The position numbers and the translations under genes were made by a program. The notes under the pieces are model-generated. The model was given only the letters and a program-made list of their open reading frames with translations. It was not told the DNA's origin and ran no database searches. Positions 55,101 to 64,000 of a stretch of 64,000 bases of DNA are shown here, one piece after another (the first letter of the stretch is position 1; every line of letters starts with the position of its first letter). The stretch comes from Siphonodentalium dalli (taxonomy: Eukaryota; Mollusca; Scaphopoda; Gadilida; Siphonodentaliidae): assembly GCA_032622095.1 (NCBI GenBank), contig CP136062.1, positions 135,694,960-135,758,959 of the forward strand, in the 5' to 3' direction.

Positions 55101-58100
55101 TATTGTTTTCACCATGCCCGGGATGAAGGATGAGATGACATTTTGGATAAACGGTAAAAAAACGAAAGAGAGGAAATATTACCTCACAATGTTTCTCCGA
55201 GAAGTGCATTCATTATTCCGCGAAATTCACCCAGAGTATAAAATAAGTTACTCAAAATTCTGCACCCTACGACCAAAGAATGTGCTTCTTTTGAAAGATA
55301 CACCTGCAGATCAGTGTAAATGCAAAACGCATGAAAACCTGATGCTGCAACTCAAAGGGTTGAAGATAACGTATGTGTCAAGTTCATTCTGGAACAACAT
55401 CCTGTGCGACAACACCCCAAACTCTAAATGTTGGAGAACTGAATGTGAAGAGTGTGCTGGTGGCAAGAAGTTTGTGACTGACCTGGATATTGACAAACCC
55501 GTAACATGGAAAGAGTGGGAAAGGGTTGAAACACTTGCAGAGAATGGGAAGAAGATACATACACTAAAACTAGTATTCTATGAAGAATGTGTTGGATTTT
55601 TAATTGATCGAATCCGCGAAAATATGGATTATGTTGTGATTCATATTAATGTTAAACGAATCCAGGCCCAAGATTTCGAGGATGACAAAGCAAGTCCCGG
55701 TGTCCGTGTTCTGCAAATGGACTTTGCAATGAATTACTCATGCGAGTACCAGCACGAGGTACAAAGTGCACTCTGGAGTCGACAAAGTGTCATGCTATAT
55801 ACAGCGGCTGTCATCAACAACAAGCATGTTAAAACTTACCTTATATGCTCAGATTCGAAGGACAAGGGTAAAGATGCTGTCTTTACTTTTACTGATTTGC
55901 TGTATGATCGCATAATAGAGACTGACCCAAACGAAAGAAACCAGTTTGATGAAGACATCTGGACTGATGGCCCTTCTTCCGAATTCAAAAACCGCTATAT
56001 GGTTAAGCTTTTGTGCCATTTGTCATTAAAACATAACAAAAATTTCACCTGGAAATATTTCGCCACTAGTCATGGCAAGGGCATCGTCGATGGTGTGGGT
56101 GGTAGGGCGAAAAGTTTAATAAGAACGGCAGTCATGAGCAAGAAAGATGACGCCGTTGTGGTACAATCATCTCGCGATTTCTGTAATGCAGCGTCAACAT
56201 TGATGCACAAAACCGAAATTTTCCATGTTGGCAATTTTGACATTGAATCGCATATATCTAAATTACAACCATGGCTGGATGTGTGTAGTGTCGAAGGCAT
56301 ACGAAACATGCATATAATCAATTTTGATTGTGATCGCAAAGTGGTAAAGCTTTGGGAAAACTCCTTAGAGTCTCAGCATTTAATAGAATTAATGTATTAC
56401 TCTGGGTCAACAAATGAAGCATGTAGTGCCATTAATAGTAATGTGTCGCATCCAGCATTTTCAATTGGAGATTGGGTTGTTGTCAAATATGATGATGCAC
56501 ATTTTCCAGGTGAGATTACGGTTGTCCATGGTCAAGATATTGAGGTATCAGTTATGCACCCAAGTGGAAATAATTATAAGTGGCCGAACAAATTGGACAA
56601 AATCTACTATAAATGCAATGACATTGTCAAGAAAATAAAAGCTCCAAAAGTTGTCGGTTCAAGAGGGCAGTTCGCCTTTGACGATGAAATATAATATAAT
56701 ATAATGAATATTGTATTTTCATATGGTACTAGAGTACTGCATCTGTATTGAATGAAATATTATGTTGATGATATTATTCTACAAAACAATTTGTTCTCAT
56801 TCTACAATTACGTAAGTTGCATGTATTTAGTTAAAATTTATAAACATTATACAAAGTTATAAATGAAAAAACATCTGTAATTTGCTAATTTTATTAAATT
56901 ACTTTGTTCAGTCAGTCCAGATGCGAGCTACATGTAGTGTGCTTTCATGGGAACCGTAACAATTGTCATTTTCATTAGATATATCACATTATCTGAATTG
57001 GATATGTTGATGCATAGACCTAACTTTAGTCAAAAATGTAAAAAAAAAAACAAAAAAACGATTTATTCTCTTTTTGCACATTTTGCTGTGAAAGCACACA
57101 CTAGTATCATATACCTAGTAATTGATTTAAATGATTTAAACTATTGAAATAACTATAGATAATTATATCCAAATGAATTAATTTTTAAGTTGATTGTTAG
57201 AGTTACATTTGTTATATCAAATAAAATTGTTTAATTGAATATGATCTGGTATTGGTTATTTTCTACAGTATAGGCTATATTGTTACATAATATCTTCAAC
57301 TTTCTCTCATTGAATGGAATCTGCTATTAAAACTAAACAAGTGCAGCAGTACTTAGGGTTTAGACAATATAATAAAACATAATGCCAAGCTTAAATACTA
57401 AATTCTAATGTATATAATTATAGATCTATGTTATGCCAGGTTTGTGGCATCTCTAATTTCTGTATTTAATAGGCACTTGAATTTAAATTATTGCCCGAAT
57501 ATTCCAATATCACACTCAGTCATAGCTTCAATAATACAGAGTATTCATACCCACTAATTTCAGTGTATCTAGAATTCTAAAGCGCACATCATTGCAGTGT
57601 ATCTAAATCCTTCTAAATCAGTTCTTGCATTCTTGCCATGAAAGGAATGAGAGAAAATTGAAGCTTTTATGTATTACAGTTGATATAATTTGAGAAATAT
57701 GCTAAATGTCCCGTACGACACCTGGATTTGTCCCGTACAACACTAATTCAACAAAAAACAGTAAAATAGTATTTTACATAGAAATCTAGTTAACACTTCT
57801 ATTGTTGAACATTATTTACCAAAATGTTTAACATATGCATTAGTTTTGCACACTTTACTATTAGAAATGGGCAAAATGTGGAGCAGTGACAAAAATGTCC
57901 CGTACAACATATTTTCTTTGTCCCGTACAACACCGCTGTTTATTTGCTACCATGCCAATTTATCTGAATTTTGAAAAAAATCATGTTTTCCATTTCAAAG
58001 AGCAATCTTTCCTATCTTAACATTTTATAATTTGAAGGACTTAATTATGCACATCTAACAGAAATATTGCTAAATAGTTGAGTACCCTAATAATCATGTC

Positions 58101-61100
58101 ACAAAAATGTCCCGTACGACACCCAACTATTATGCCATATTATAGAAAAATTCTTTGCTCAATGTCATGAACTATGATTCCAAGAGTTTGACCTAGGAAT
58201 GAGTGATAATTAAACACTAAATATTGTCTGCAAACTTCAATCAATTAATCGCCAGAAGCTGGAGTGTTTTCAAAATGTCCCGTACAACACCAAAATAATC
58301 GCCCAAAACGTGTTATTTATAAACATTTTGTTCAACGAAATATGGCCATATTACCACTTGAGTATCACAACATTTGGCTGTATTACCACTAGGGCCCGAC
58401 GAATCGGCAATTTCAACATCGAATCGAATCTCGAATCGAATCATGATAATGATTCGAAATCGAATCGAATCTTTTTAAAACACTTTAGTAGATTGGCGGT
58501 ACCGATCAGTGGAAGGTACGAGCAAAAATGGGGCAAGTCCAATGATTTTATAACGTCAGTGAGATAACTCAGATTACGAAGGAGGTTCATTAAACTTAAC
58601 TTCTATGACATGATATCAACAATTTAATCACAGTTTAATATATGAGAATGGCACGACATCATTTCATATTTTGTGGCACTGCCACTATGCGTGAAGTTCG
58701 TGAAAGTAAGCAGTTTGGAACTTTGGAGTCAATGGAGTCTGATTCGAGTCATTGCAACTGGAAGCTCTTCTGCGCATGTACGCTTCACCCTGTCACGCAC
58801 AGCAGGCACGCGCGATATCAAAATTGCGCATCGTGACTTGGGAATGGCGCATACGCAAACAGGATTACAGGAACTATATATAGTATCCCAATTTGGGCCT
58901 GTCCATCGGATCAATTGAGTTGTCATGAAAGCTAAATAGTCAACCATATTCCATTTCCCGGATAACATATTCTGTATAAAGATCTTGATCGGATTTAGAC
59001 ACGACATGTTAGAGCCCAAAATGTTTATTTAATATATTTATATCGTATTAAGTTTTAAATTAAAAAAATATATATTATTTGATTGAGCTGAGTAACGCAA
59101 TATAGGCTTTGCTAGTAAGAATGTCAAATACCGATATACAAATATGTCCCACAAGAAATTCACTCGCTTCTGCAGCTGGGGCCGGGCAAAATCGCGACAT
59201 TGCTGTTTTTGTGTGGTGGAGGAAACCCGTGTGCGCTACGATTATGGTACAACCGATGAACATGTGAACCACCACAGACCTACCATGCAGCAGGTTGCAC
59301 GAGTAACCCACCGACCTGCCACGAGTAACCAGCGCTGGGACTGGGAGGCCAATATATATATATATATATAAGCAGTGGGCTATTGGACAACTTACCCTAT
59401 ACACATTGGACCACGGAGGTCCCCGATGGTCGCGGAAGGAGCCTCAGGTTAAGTATTGGGGATATAAATCATATAATGAATGTTTTGTATATATAATGCA
59501 GTCTATTATCGGTGATAAAGGACTTCTATACAACGATTCGAAATATCACGCATCACACAACCGGTTTCGAATCGAATCGAATCGGAATTTAAGATTCGAA
59601 ATCGAATCGAATCTCGAAGCTTCATCGGGCCCTAATTACCACTTGATTTTAGATTTATCCATCTTCATCTGCAATCTTGTCTGAGACCGTCCGTTTGACA
59701 ACGTGTTTCTGGGCCACATATGATTGCACATTTTGAGAAATAACAAACTTCAAAAATTGATATCTTATCACTCGGAGCTTTGATGGGTGGGTTCCTCGAC
59801 TCAAAGCCAAAGAAATAGTACTTTAGGAGTGTTAATTCGGATAGTGCATCTTTAACCACTAACTCTGCAACAGAAACCTATCTAAATTTCAAATTGTGGA
59901 TGAACTGGAGAATAATTTTTGAATTCTTTACATTTCTGCATAAAATTGCAAATAAAATTGTTTGATGAGGCCCACTTTTTGGTGATAAGGCAGGTGACTG
60001 AGAACACAGTATTTATATTTATTTGGCACAAGGCATCAGACTGTTCAGATATGGTAAGTGGATTTACCCAAACTGGGTGAGATATAATCTAAAATTATTA
60101 ACATACCAGTCACCCATGTGAATCACTCGGGATGCCATCAGCTTTAACACTCTTAGCTTTTCTTTCATTACTTTGGCACTCAAATGTTGCAAGGTCCAGT
60201 CCCAATTATAATCGTCAAAGGAACAGAAGTCCTGAAATTGAAACAGCAATCAGACATTGCCTACGCTGAATAAAAGAACATTCTCATTTAAACATAAAAA
60301 ATTATGTATAAGTAATTTGGAAGTAGTGACAATATTGGTTGATAAATACATGAATTTGATTCATCATATCATGGATACGCTTATACACGTTTCGCCGATC
60401 ATCCATTCCTCAACCGAATGGTGCCAGTTCAGAAAATTTAAACTGCACCATTAGGTTTCTTATATCACGGACATGACATGTATCTACATTTGGAGGAAAT
60501 CGGTGATAAAAATGTTGTTATAAATTTTTGTGTTCATCCCTCAATCCTCATCCCTGAAACCAGAGCTATCACGTTAGTAGCAATTTGGATCACACCATGG
60601 ATTCCATGTAAAATGGAGATAACAAGATATATGTATGGTGGAAATTGGAGACAAATTTTTTTTTGCCCCTCCACGAACCCCCCCATCGCTGACTCGAGTG
60701 GCGCAACTGATGTATCTTTGAATCATACACCTGTTAGACCCCTTTGGAGCTTTCCAGATGGTCCCTCAATAATTTCTATAGTGGACAGACATACATTCAC
60801 AAATATATATAAGATTATCAGCAGTTTTCAATTTTGCTCACAGATGTGAGTGAAATGCTCTTTATTGCCACCATATGAGGAATATACTGACCATGCACAC
60901 TCTTCACTGATTCATGCCCTGCACTAGTCTGCAGATTCAAAATCAGATATAGAATCGGAAAACCGATGTCGACATCGAATCGAATCTCGAATCCAATCAG
61001 CTAGCTACCAGTCCAGAACGTAGGACTTCAAAGTCAGTCCAGATTTTATTGCTATACAGTGGCATCAAATTTAAGTTTAAGTATGTTACACAGAAAATAG

Positions 61101-63920
61101 AATTGCATGTGCAATTCTCCGGTTCTATAAGTTATATACATGTATATTTTGATTATGTTTTATTAATTGAAGTAAATTGTTTCAAAGTACAGTTAAGTGA
61201 GTGTGCAAATATAATTATGCAGTTTATCACTAGCCTGGCGAAAAGAATCCTTTCATGATGGGAGCTGCGCTGGTGCAGCATTAAAGATCCTGTGCATTCT
61301 CTTATATATGCGAGTCTCCCATAGGGAGCTTTGCATATATTAGAGAATACACTGGCTTGTAATGTCAAGGTAATTATTATTAGGCCAATGTATTCTCTTA
61401 TATTCCCAATGGGAGACTCGCATATATAAGAGAACACATTGGCACAGGGTTGTTTGCAAAATGCTCCAGTCATGGATGGGTTAAATACAAGTGCATTAGA
61501 AATCACATTCAGTGATGGGAAATGTTCAGATTATAAGTTGAAATAGTTGTTTGTTGAATTTACTATCTGAACATTTCCTAAGGGAACTACTCATCAATGA
61601 GCATCTAGTATAGAAAGGTTTAAATCTCAGTCTGCACATGATTTTGCTTTATAAATATATTGTGGTTTTATTTACCCTCAAACACTCGCAAACTATTGAC
61701 TTCAGTCTTTAAAAATGGACATTTAATATTTTTATCAATATATTACCTTTGCGTGTTTTTTTATTTCATTCCAGAACTGCCTAGTAAATGTCATTCCCAT
61801 ATTGTGTTTTGATGATATCCACAAACCACTTTCCACCTGAAATTTGAGAACATTGAACAATTATGGCAAATATGAATGCATTTGGCTTGACAGAGAATAG
61901 TTTGTGAGCTTGAATCACAGTTTGAAAAATTTAGGCCAAACAGTAGCCCATAAAATTAAAGACAAATGGCAATAATCATATAACTTATATGCATATATAT
62001 ATATAGGTTATTCCTTATCTTCATTAAGCTGAAGTATTAAAGGAGGTGCATATGCAATTTTTATGTGTCATTTTACACATTATATATTTTTTATTTTCTG
62101 TGATTATTAAAAATATGATAAAAACTCTTGATTGGGTACAGGTTGATTATAGAAGTTTGAAGTGGTCATTGTCTAGGGCAGATTTGAATTGGTCCAAACT
62201 GTGAGTGTTTCAATAGCAAGTTCAAGAGTATTTGATGCAAGTAGGATAAAAGAGGTGCAGATGTAGTTTGGTCCAATGTAATACAGTACATACAAACTTA
62301 TGGCCTCTAGGTGTCGTGAGAGGGCAGCATCTCGTATGTTAACAATGTTGTTTTTTATTTTGTAGAATAGGATGAGTGATGTATATAAGCACCACTGTTA
62401 TAGAGAGGACCATTTTAGATGTTGTAGTATGTCTGAGACACTGCTATGATAGTTATATCTGTTTGTTGTGTACATATTATACATGTGTTACATATTTTCC
62501 ATTATTTAGAGGGACACTAACAATTACAGAATTAATTTAATAACAAGAGCATTGCCAGGGTGAGGCAAAATACACCAGTGGTAATTCCAACTATTAAGGG
62601 CCATAACTATGTTGGAAATTGGCGGGCGGAACCTATATTCGAACTTGGCATGTATTTTGGGTGGGCCAGTAAACTCACTTACCAAATCTCATTCGATTCA
62701 TTTCAGACTTACTAAAGTTATCAAATGGAAATGAAAAAAGAGAACGTACGGACAGATGACTAGACTGACAGATGGACGGACCAATAACATAATATGCCCC
62801 GTTTTTTTTTTTAAATTTCTGAATTTCTATAATGCTGGTAGGCATGCTGTTAAGAAGCTGTACTGTTATATTTCCTAAATGTCATTTTTGCAGTGGTTGA
62901 CTTTAATATCTGAACAAATCGAAGAAAACCTGGTGTCTGTATGAAACATTCAATAACTGATATATTTTTAAATAATGCAACAATGGCAGTGCTGGTGCTT
63001 GAAAAATGACAGTAATAGCAATCTTGATTATGGTCGGTTTGCAACAATCAACACAATTCATTATTAAATATTTTTATGAAATATGTTTTTGAATGTTTAA
63101 AGACATATTATGGACTTGTTCGGGTGCGTGAAACTGATAAGTTAGTACTCAGACCTGGGGAATGTAGCATTCAAATAACATCGCTGAAACTTTCAAAGAA
63201 ATCGACCATTCGACTCTATCGAAAACATCATCTGAACTGCGCTGAATTGTAAATATTTACATCTGGATTCGGGACGCTACTATCAGCGATAATCAAACAT
63301 AAATGATTTCGCCATCGAGAGTCATTGTATTTAATTAATATATCAGAATTACAGTGTGTGTGTTGTAAATTTGGATTAATATTCCTAAAAATAACTACTT
63401 TGAGCAAGATTATTCTCCATTTCTACCGGAGTGTTTCACATCACTTTAATACACACAACAGTGTTTTTAACAGCACCATAACATATTAGAAGGACCACTT
63501 AACCAGGGATGAAAATATGTTGTTGTTGTAACTGGAGGTCAGGAAACCTTGAATACATCCCTTCCATGACTGGAGCTTCCTGAAATTTTGCGAAAACCCT
63601 GTGCCAATGTATTCTCTTAAATATGCGAATCTCCCATAGGGAGCCTTGAATATATAAGAGAATACATTGGCCTAACAATATTTACCTTGACCTTGTAGGC
63701 CAGAACATCCTCTTATATATTCAAGGCTCCCTATGGGAGACTTGCATATACTTATAAGAGAATGCAATGGCACATAATCTTTGATGCTGCACCAGCACAG
63801 CTCCCATCATGAAAGGGTTAAATTGTACTGAGAATGGTACTCACCTTCCCAGCATTGGCCTTGAAGTTCTGGTTTTTGTCGTAATTACCCAGAGCTAAAA
63901 TCTTGCACTCTTTACACTCT
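51886..63920 (-). CDS. MGAT2: MGAT2-like N-acetylglucosaminyltransferase II, C-terminal part
   Basis: GlcNAc transferase II (GT16 family) of the Golgi, which adds beta-1,2-GlcNAc to the alpha-1,6 mannose arm and so commits N-glycans to the complex type. Four minus-strand exons join in phase: 63920-63845, 61836-61747, 60231-60107 and 52117-51886. They give the last ~173 residues. Diagnostic stretches are KHNMGMTFTR, DFCSFDDYNWDWTLQHLS, RVIHMGDCGIHHKNKGKKCD and PKPNGGWGDLRDHKLC, ending DPDS. The His in IHMGDCG corresponds to the human metal-binding His374 (recalled). The Golgi anchor, stem and N-terminal catalytic half lie beyond the right edge. The vertebrate gene has a single coding exon, whereas this one is split by introns. 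No disabling change was seen. The last intron is 8 kb and full of transposons. Confidence 0.93.
52118..53207 (-). other. MGAT2-like last intron, 3' segment
   Basis: About 1.1 kb with no recognised element or exon. A 147-codon minus-strand ORF (52517-52960) has no homology that I recognise. 52970-53180 is somewhat more GC-rich. Confidence 0.45.
53208..53351 (-). repeat. Dispersed repeat R, copy 4, segment 1
   Basis: Inverted R sequence from GGTACTCAATCTGATCAGAA to ATTTCCCAAAA, where the 4.95-kb transposon begins. It continues at 58305. Confidence 0.88.
53713..53930. promoter_or_regulatory. Left subterminal motif cluster of the transposon
   Basis: Four copies of TGTCCCGTACAACAC (53713-53727, 53878-53892, 53901-53915 inverted, 53916-53930). 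The last two form a perfect 30-bp palindrome. Likely binding sites for the element's own transposase (inference from location at both ends only). Confidence 0.75.
54628..56694 (+). CDS. Transposase-like protein of the 4.95-kb element (688 aa)
   Basis: Intact, intronless. Residues 1-75 are very basic and probably helical (KRKRLSNSEKCRRHREKLRQ, KRKQETRRKYIYRK), plausible for DNA binding and nuclear import. Cys/His groups follow: C230-K-C232-K-T-H235 and C268-WRTE-C273-EE-C276, probably zinc-binding. Candidate RNase H-like catalytic acids are D365 in LQMDFAMNY, D447 in WTDGPSSEFKNRY and D488 in TSHGKGIVDGVGGRAK; the last two are 41 apart. C-terminal 614-672 (GDWVVVKYDDAHFPGEITVV) looks like a small beta-barrel, perhaps Tudor/SH3-like. 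Similar proteins are commonly left uncharacterised in aquatic invertebrates (recalled). Start chosen at the first ATG after the upstream stop. Transposase role is inferred from TIR, TSD and motif context. It lies antisense in the MGAT2-like intron. Confidence 0.8.
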   Translation: MDSSPTKRKRLSNSEKCRRHREKLRQKDPDFLKKERERIANVRIKQKLVMDEEEKYLKRKQETRRKYIYRKIKEQPSTSVENEQLKTPYNSKNTFGKAVSRCFRALPSSPHKQKAVVGGLAKRIGVKCQLDMDNSMCSPSQFSDDLTESVLGFYFRPDIVFTMPGMKDEMTFWINGKKTKERKYYLTMFLREVHSLFREIHPEYKISYSKFCTLRPKNVLLLKDTPADQCKCKTHENLMLQLKGLKITYVSSSFWNNILCDNTPNSKCWRTECEECAGGKKFVTDLDIDKPVTWKEWERVETLAENGKKIHTLKLVFYEECVGFLIDRIRENMDYVVIHINVKRIQAQDFEDDKASPGVRVLQMDFAMNYSCEYQHEVQSALWSRQSVMLYTAAVINNKHVKTYLICSDSKDKGKDAVFTFTDLLYDRIIETDPNERNQFDEDIWTDGPSSEFKNRYMVKLLCHLSLKHNKNFTWKYFATSHGKGIVDGVGGRAKSLIRTAVMSKKDDAVVVQSSRDFCNAASTLMHKTEIFHVGNFDIESHISKLQPWLDVCSVEGIRNMHIINFDCDRKVVKLWENSLESQHLIELMYYSGSTNEACSAINSNVSHPAFSIGDWVVVKYDDAHFPGEITVVHGQDIEVSVMHPSGNNYKWPNKLDKIYYKCNDIVKKIKAPKVVGSRGQFAFDDEI
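57707..58290 (+). promoter_or_regulatory. Right subterminal motif cluster of the transposon
   Basis: Six TGTCCCGTAC(A/G)ACA(C/T) copies, all in plus orientation, at 57707, 57729, 57896, 57919, 58108 and 58276. The outermost ends 14 bp from the terminus. Paired copies are spaced 22-23 bp start to start, about two helical turns. Confidence 0.78.
58305..58389 (-). repeat. Dispersed repeat R, copy 4, segment 2
   Basis: R sequence AAAACGTGTTATTTATAAAC to TATTACCAC between the two insertions. It continues at 59635. Confidence 0.88.
58390..59634. mobile_element. hAT-like element, TSD ATTACCAC, nested in repeat R
   Basis: 1245 bp. Starts TAGGGCCCGACGAATC, ends GAAGCTTCATCGGGCCCTA. Exact 8-bp flanks ATTACCAC at 58382-58389 and 59635-59642, with an empty site in R at 38886-38900. 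Both subterminal regions are full of GAATCGAATC words. The middle (59160-59360) contains a decayed minus-strand SINE-like stretch (CGACATTGCTG, GTGGTGGAGGAAACCCGTG). No transposase. Confidence 0.9.
59196..59360 (-). mobile_element. Decayed SINE-like sequence inside the hAT-like element
   Basis: CGCGACATTGCTG and GTGGTGGAGGAAACCCGTG parallel CACGACATTGCCAG and GTGGTGGAGGAAATCCGT in the SINE at 51384-51699. GCGCTGGGACTGGGAGGCC resembles its 5' part. An (AT)n tract follows at 59351-59371. Confidence 0.5.
59635..59855 (-). repeat. Dispersed repeat R, copy 4, segment 3
   Basis: R sequence ATTACCACTTGATTTTAG to TAATTCGGATAGTGCATCTT, completing the copy that starts at 53208. Confidence 0.85.
60107..60231 (-). 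CDS. MGAT2: MGAT2-like exon (DDYNWDW motif)
   Basis: 125 bp. Acceptor CAATTTCAG, donor ACTG|GTATGT. Encodes DFCSFDDYNWDWTLQHLS and SRVIHMGD, with the final TG of a Cys codon completed by the next exon 8 kb away. DDYNWDW is nearly invariant in GlcNAc transferase II. Confidence 0.94.
60232..61244 (-). other. MGAT2-like intron, nothing recognised
   Basis: A 123-codon plus-strand ORF (60478-60849) shows no known domain. 60950-61000 has GAATCGAATCTCGAAT words like the hAT-like element at 58390. Confidence 0.45.
61245..61484 (+). mobile_element. TTAA double-hairpin MITE, copy 12 (in MGAT2-like intron)
   Basis: Left flank mutated (GAATCCTTTCATGATGGG), right end TTAA. Short deletions in both hairpins. 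Confidence 0.8.
61515..61610. repeat. Decayed copy of the small foldback element
   Basis: GTTCAGATTATAAGTTGAAA ... TTTGTTGAATTTACTATCTG is a mutated version of the perfect stem at 43351-43401. The outer word ATCAATGAGCATCTAGTA is the complement of the other copy's outer end. Confidence 0.65.
61747..61836 (-). CDS. MGAT2: MGAT2-like exon (HNMGM motif)
   Basis: 90 bp, 30 codons, phase 0 at both ends. Acceptor AAATTTCAG, donor GCAAAG|GTAATA. Encodes VESGLWISSKHNMGMTFTRQ and WNEIKKHAK; the human counterpart has KSTEHNMGLALTR. Confidence 0.93.
62545..62812 (+). mobile_element. Single-core pearl-like element
   Basis: GGGCCATAACTATGTTGGAA, GAACTTGGCATGTATTTTGG, a GACAGATGGACGGACC tract and AATATGCCCCGTTTT. 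Same family as 34937-35160 in the opposite orientation. It lies in the MGAT2-like intron. Confidence 0.6.
62813..63550 (-). other. MGAT2-like intron, nothing recognised
   Basis: AT-rich, without recognised exon or element. Confidence 0.45.
63555..63821 (-). mobile_element. TTAA double-hairpin MITE, copy 13 (in MGAT2-like intron)
   Basis: Ends TCATGAAAGGGTTAA. The left flank is CATCCCTTCCATGACTGGAG (TTAA lost). Both hairpins are present with moderate divergence. It stops 23 bp from the MGAT2-like exon. Confidence 0.83.
63845..63920 (-). CDS. MGAT2: MGAT2-like exon (most 5' in window)
   Basis: 76 bp. Acceptor CCTCACCACAG, donor GGGAAG|GTGAGT. One leading base, then ECKECKILALGNYDKNQNFK and ANAGK, in the region of human residues containing LLLGTY. 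The call rests on phase agreement with the next exon and moderate similarity. Confidence 0.8.
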
Positions 63921-64000
63921 CTGTGGTGAGGAAATTACAGAATTATTTGTTGTTTCAATCAAGAAATTTGTGCCTTTCAAACCTTTTGAAACACTCAAGT

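Larger units (their letters stand above)
53352..58304 (+). mobile_element. 4953-bp DNA transposon with 15-mer subterminal repeats
   Basis: Boundaries are fixed by the interrupted repeat R: flanking sequence reads TTTCCC-AAAA | GGGCGATT ... AATCGCCC | AAAA-CGTGTTATT, while uninterrupted R (38959-38981 on the other strand) has a single AAAA. So TSD AAAA (53348-53351, 58305-58308) and TIR GGGCGATT (8 bp). The motif TGTCCCGTACAACAC (variant TGTCCCGTACGACAC) occurs at 53713, 53878, 53916 and inverted at 53901 on the left, and at 57707, 57729, 57896, 57919, 58108 and 58276 on the right. One intact ORF, 54628-56694, lies between. Superfamily not assigned. Confidence 0.9.

Noticed and set aside
53352..58308. 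7-bp TSD CCCAAAA for the large transposon
   Set aside because: CCCAAAA does flank both sides, but taking it as TSD destroys the 8-bp GGGCGATT/AATCGCCC terminal symmetry. A 4-bp AAAA duplication fits both ends and the empty site.
60478..60849. 123-codon plus-strand ORF
   Set aside because: Antisense within an MGAT2-like intron, without a recognisable domain.

Overview
This is a piece of animal genome. It is AT-rich, its genes are broken up by introns with GT/AG boundaries, and most of it is mobile DNA. The repeats suggest a marine lophotrochozoan (mollusc or a relative): there are pearl-like/Helitron-derived elements with (GTCC)n/(GTCT)n tracts and tandem cores, a tRNA-derived SINE ending in (ATTG)n, and many foldback MITEs. 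The species cannot be named from the sequence alone. Family assignments below come from recalled knowledge of the families; no database search was run.

Two host genes are supported. (1) ZRANB1/Trabid, plus strand, 12315-27058: seven coding exons with consistent splice phases join into about 702 codons, covering three NZF zinc fingers, the AnkUBD region and a complete OTU deubiquitinase domain with Cys438, Asp454 and His578. (2) The 3' half of an MGAT2-like N-acetylglucosaminyltransferase II gene, minus strand, 63920-51886: four exons encode the last ~173 residues, and the gene runs off the right edge. Its last intron (52118-60106, about 8 kb) holds a nested stack of transposons. One of these is a 4953-bp element (53352-58304) with an intact 688-codon intronless transposase-like ORF (54628-56694), short terminal inverted repeats, a 4-bp target duplication and ten copies of a 15-base subterminal motif. 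It is the best candidate here for an undescribed system.

Layout: 1-1310, minisatellites of palindromic GCGCTTAAGCGC/CAATTG type and one MITE arm. 2670-4027, an 8-bp-TSD hAT-like MITE and a 9-bp-TSD Mutator-like MITE. 5411-11790, pearl-like/Helitron-like elements with tandem cores, partly nested. 12265-27205, ZRANB1; its introns carry MITEs, a 1.36-kb hAT-like element, a 5'-truncated SINE and decayed copies of pieces of its own exons 4 and 5. 27263-30317, a hAT-like element holding a GGCC-ended element that in turn holds a 172-bp tandem array. 30339-50065, mostly intergenic and crowded with a TTAA-flanked double-hairpin MITE family (13 copies in the window), related single-hairpin elements, a 71-bp minisatellite and a second long pearl-like element. 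51384-63920, a full-length SINE, the MGAT2-like gene and its intronic transposons.

The two host genes are unrelated in function (ubiquitin chain editing and Golgi N-glycan branching) and face each other. Nothing in the sequence suggests they work together.
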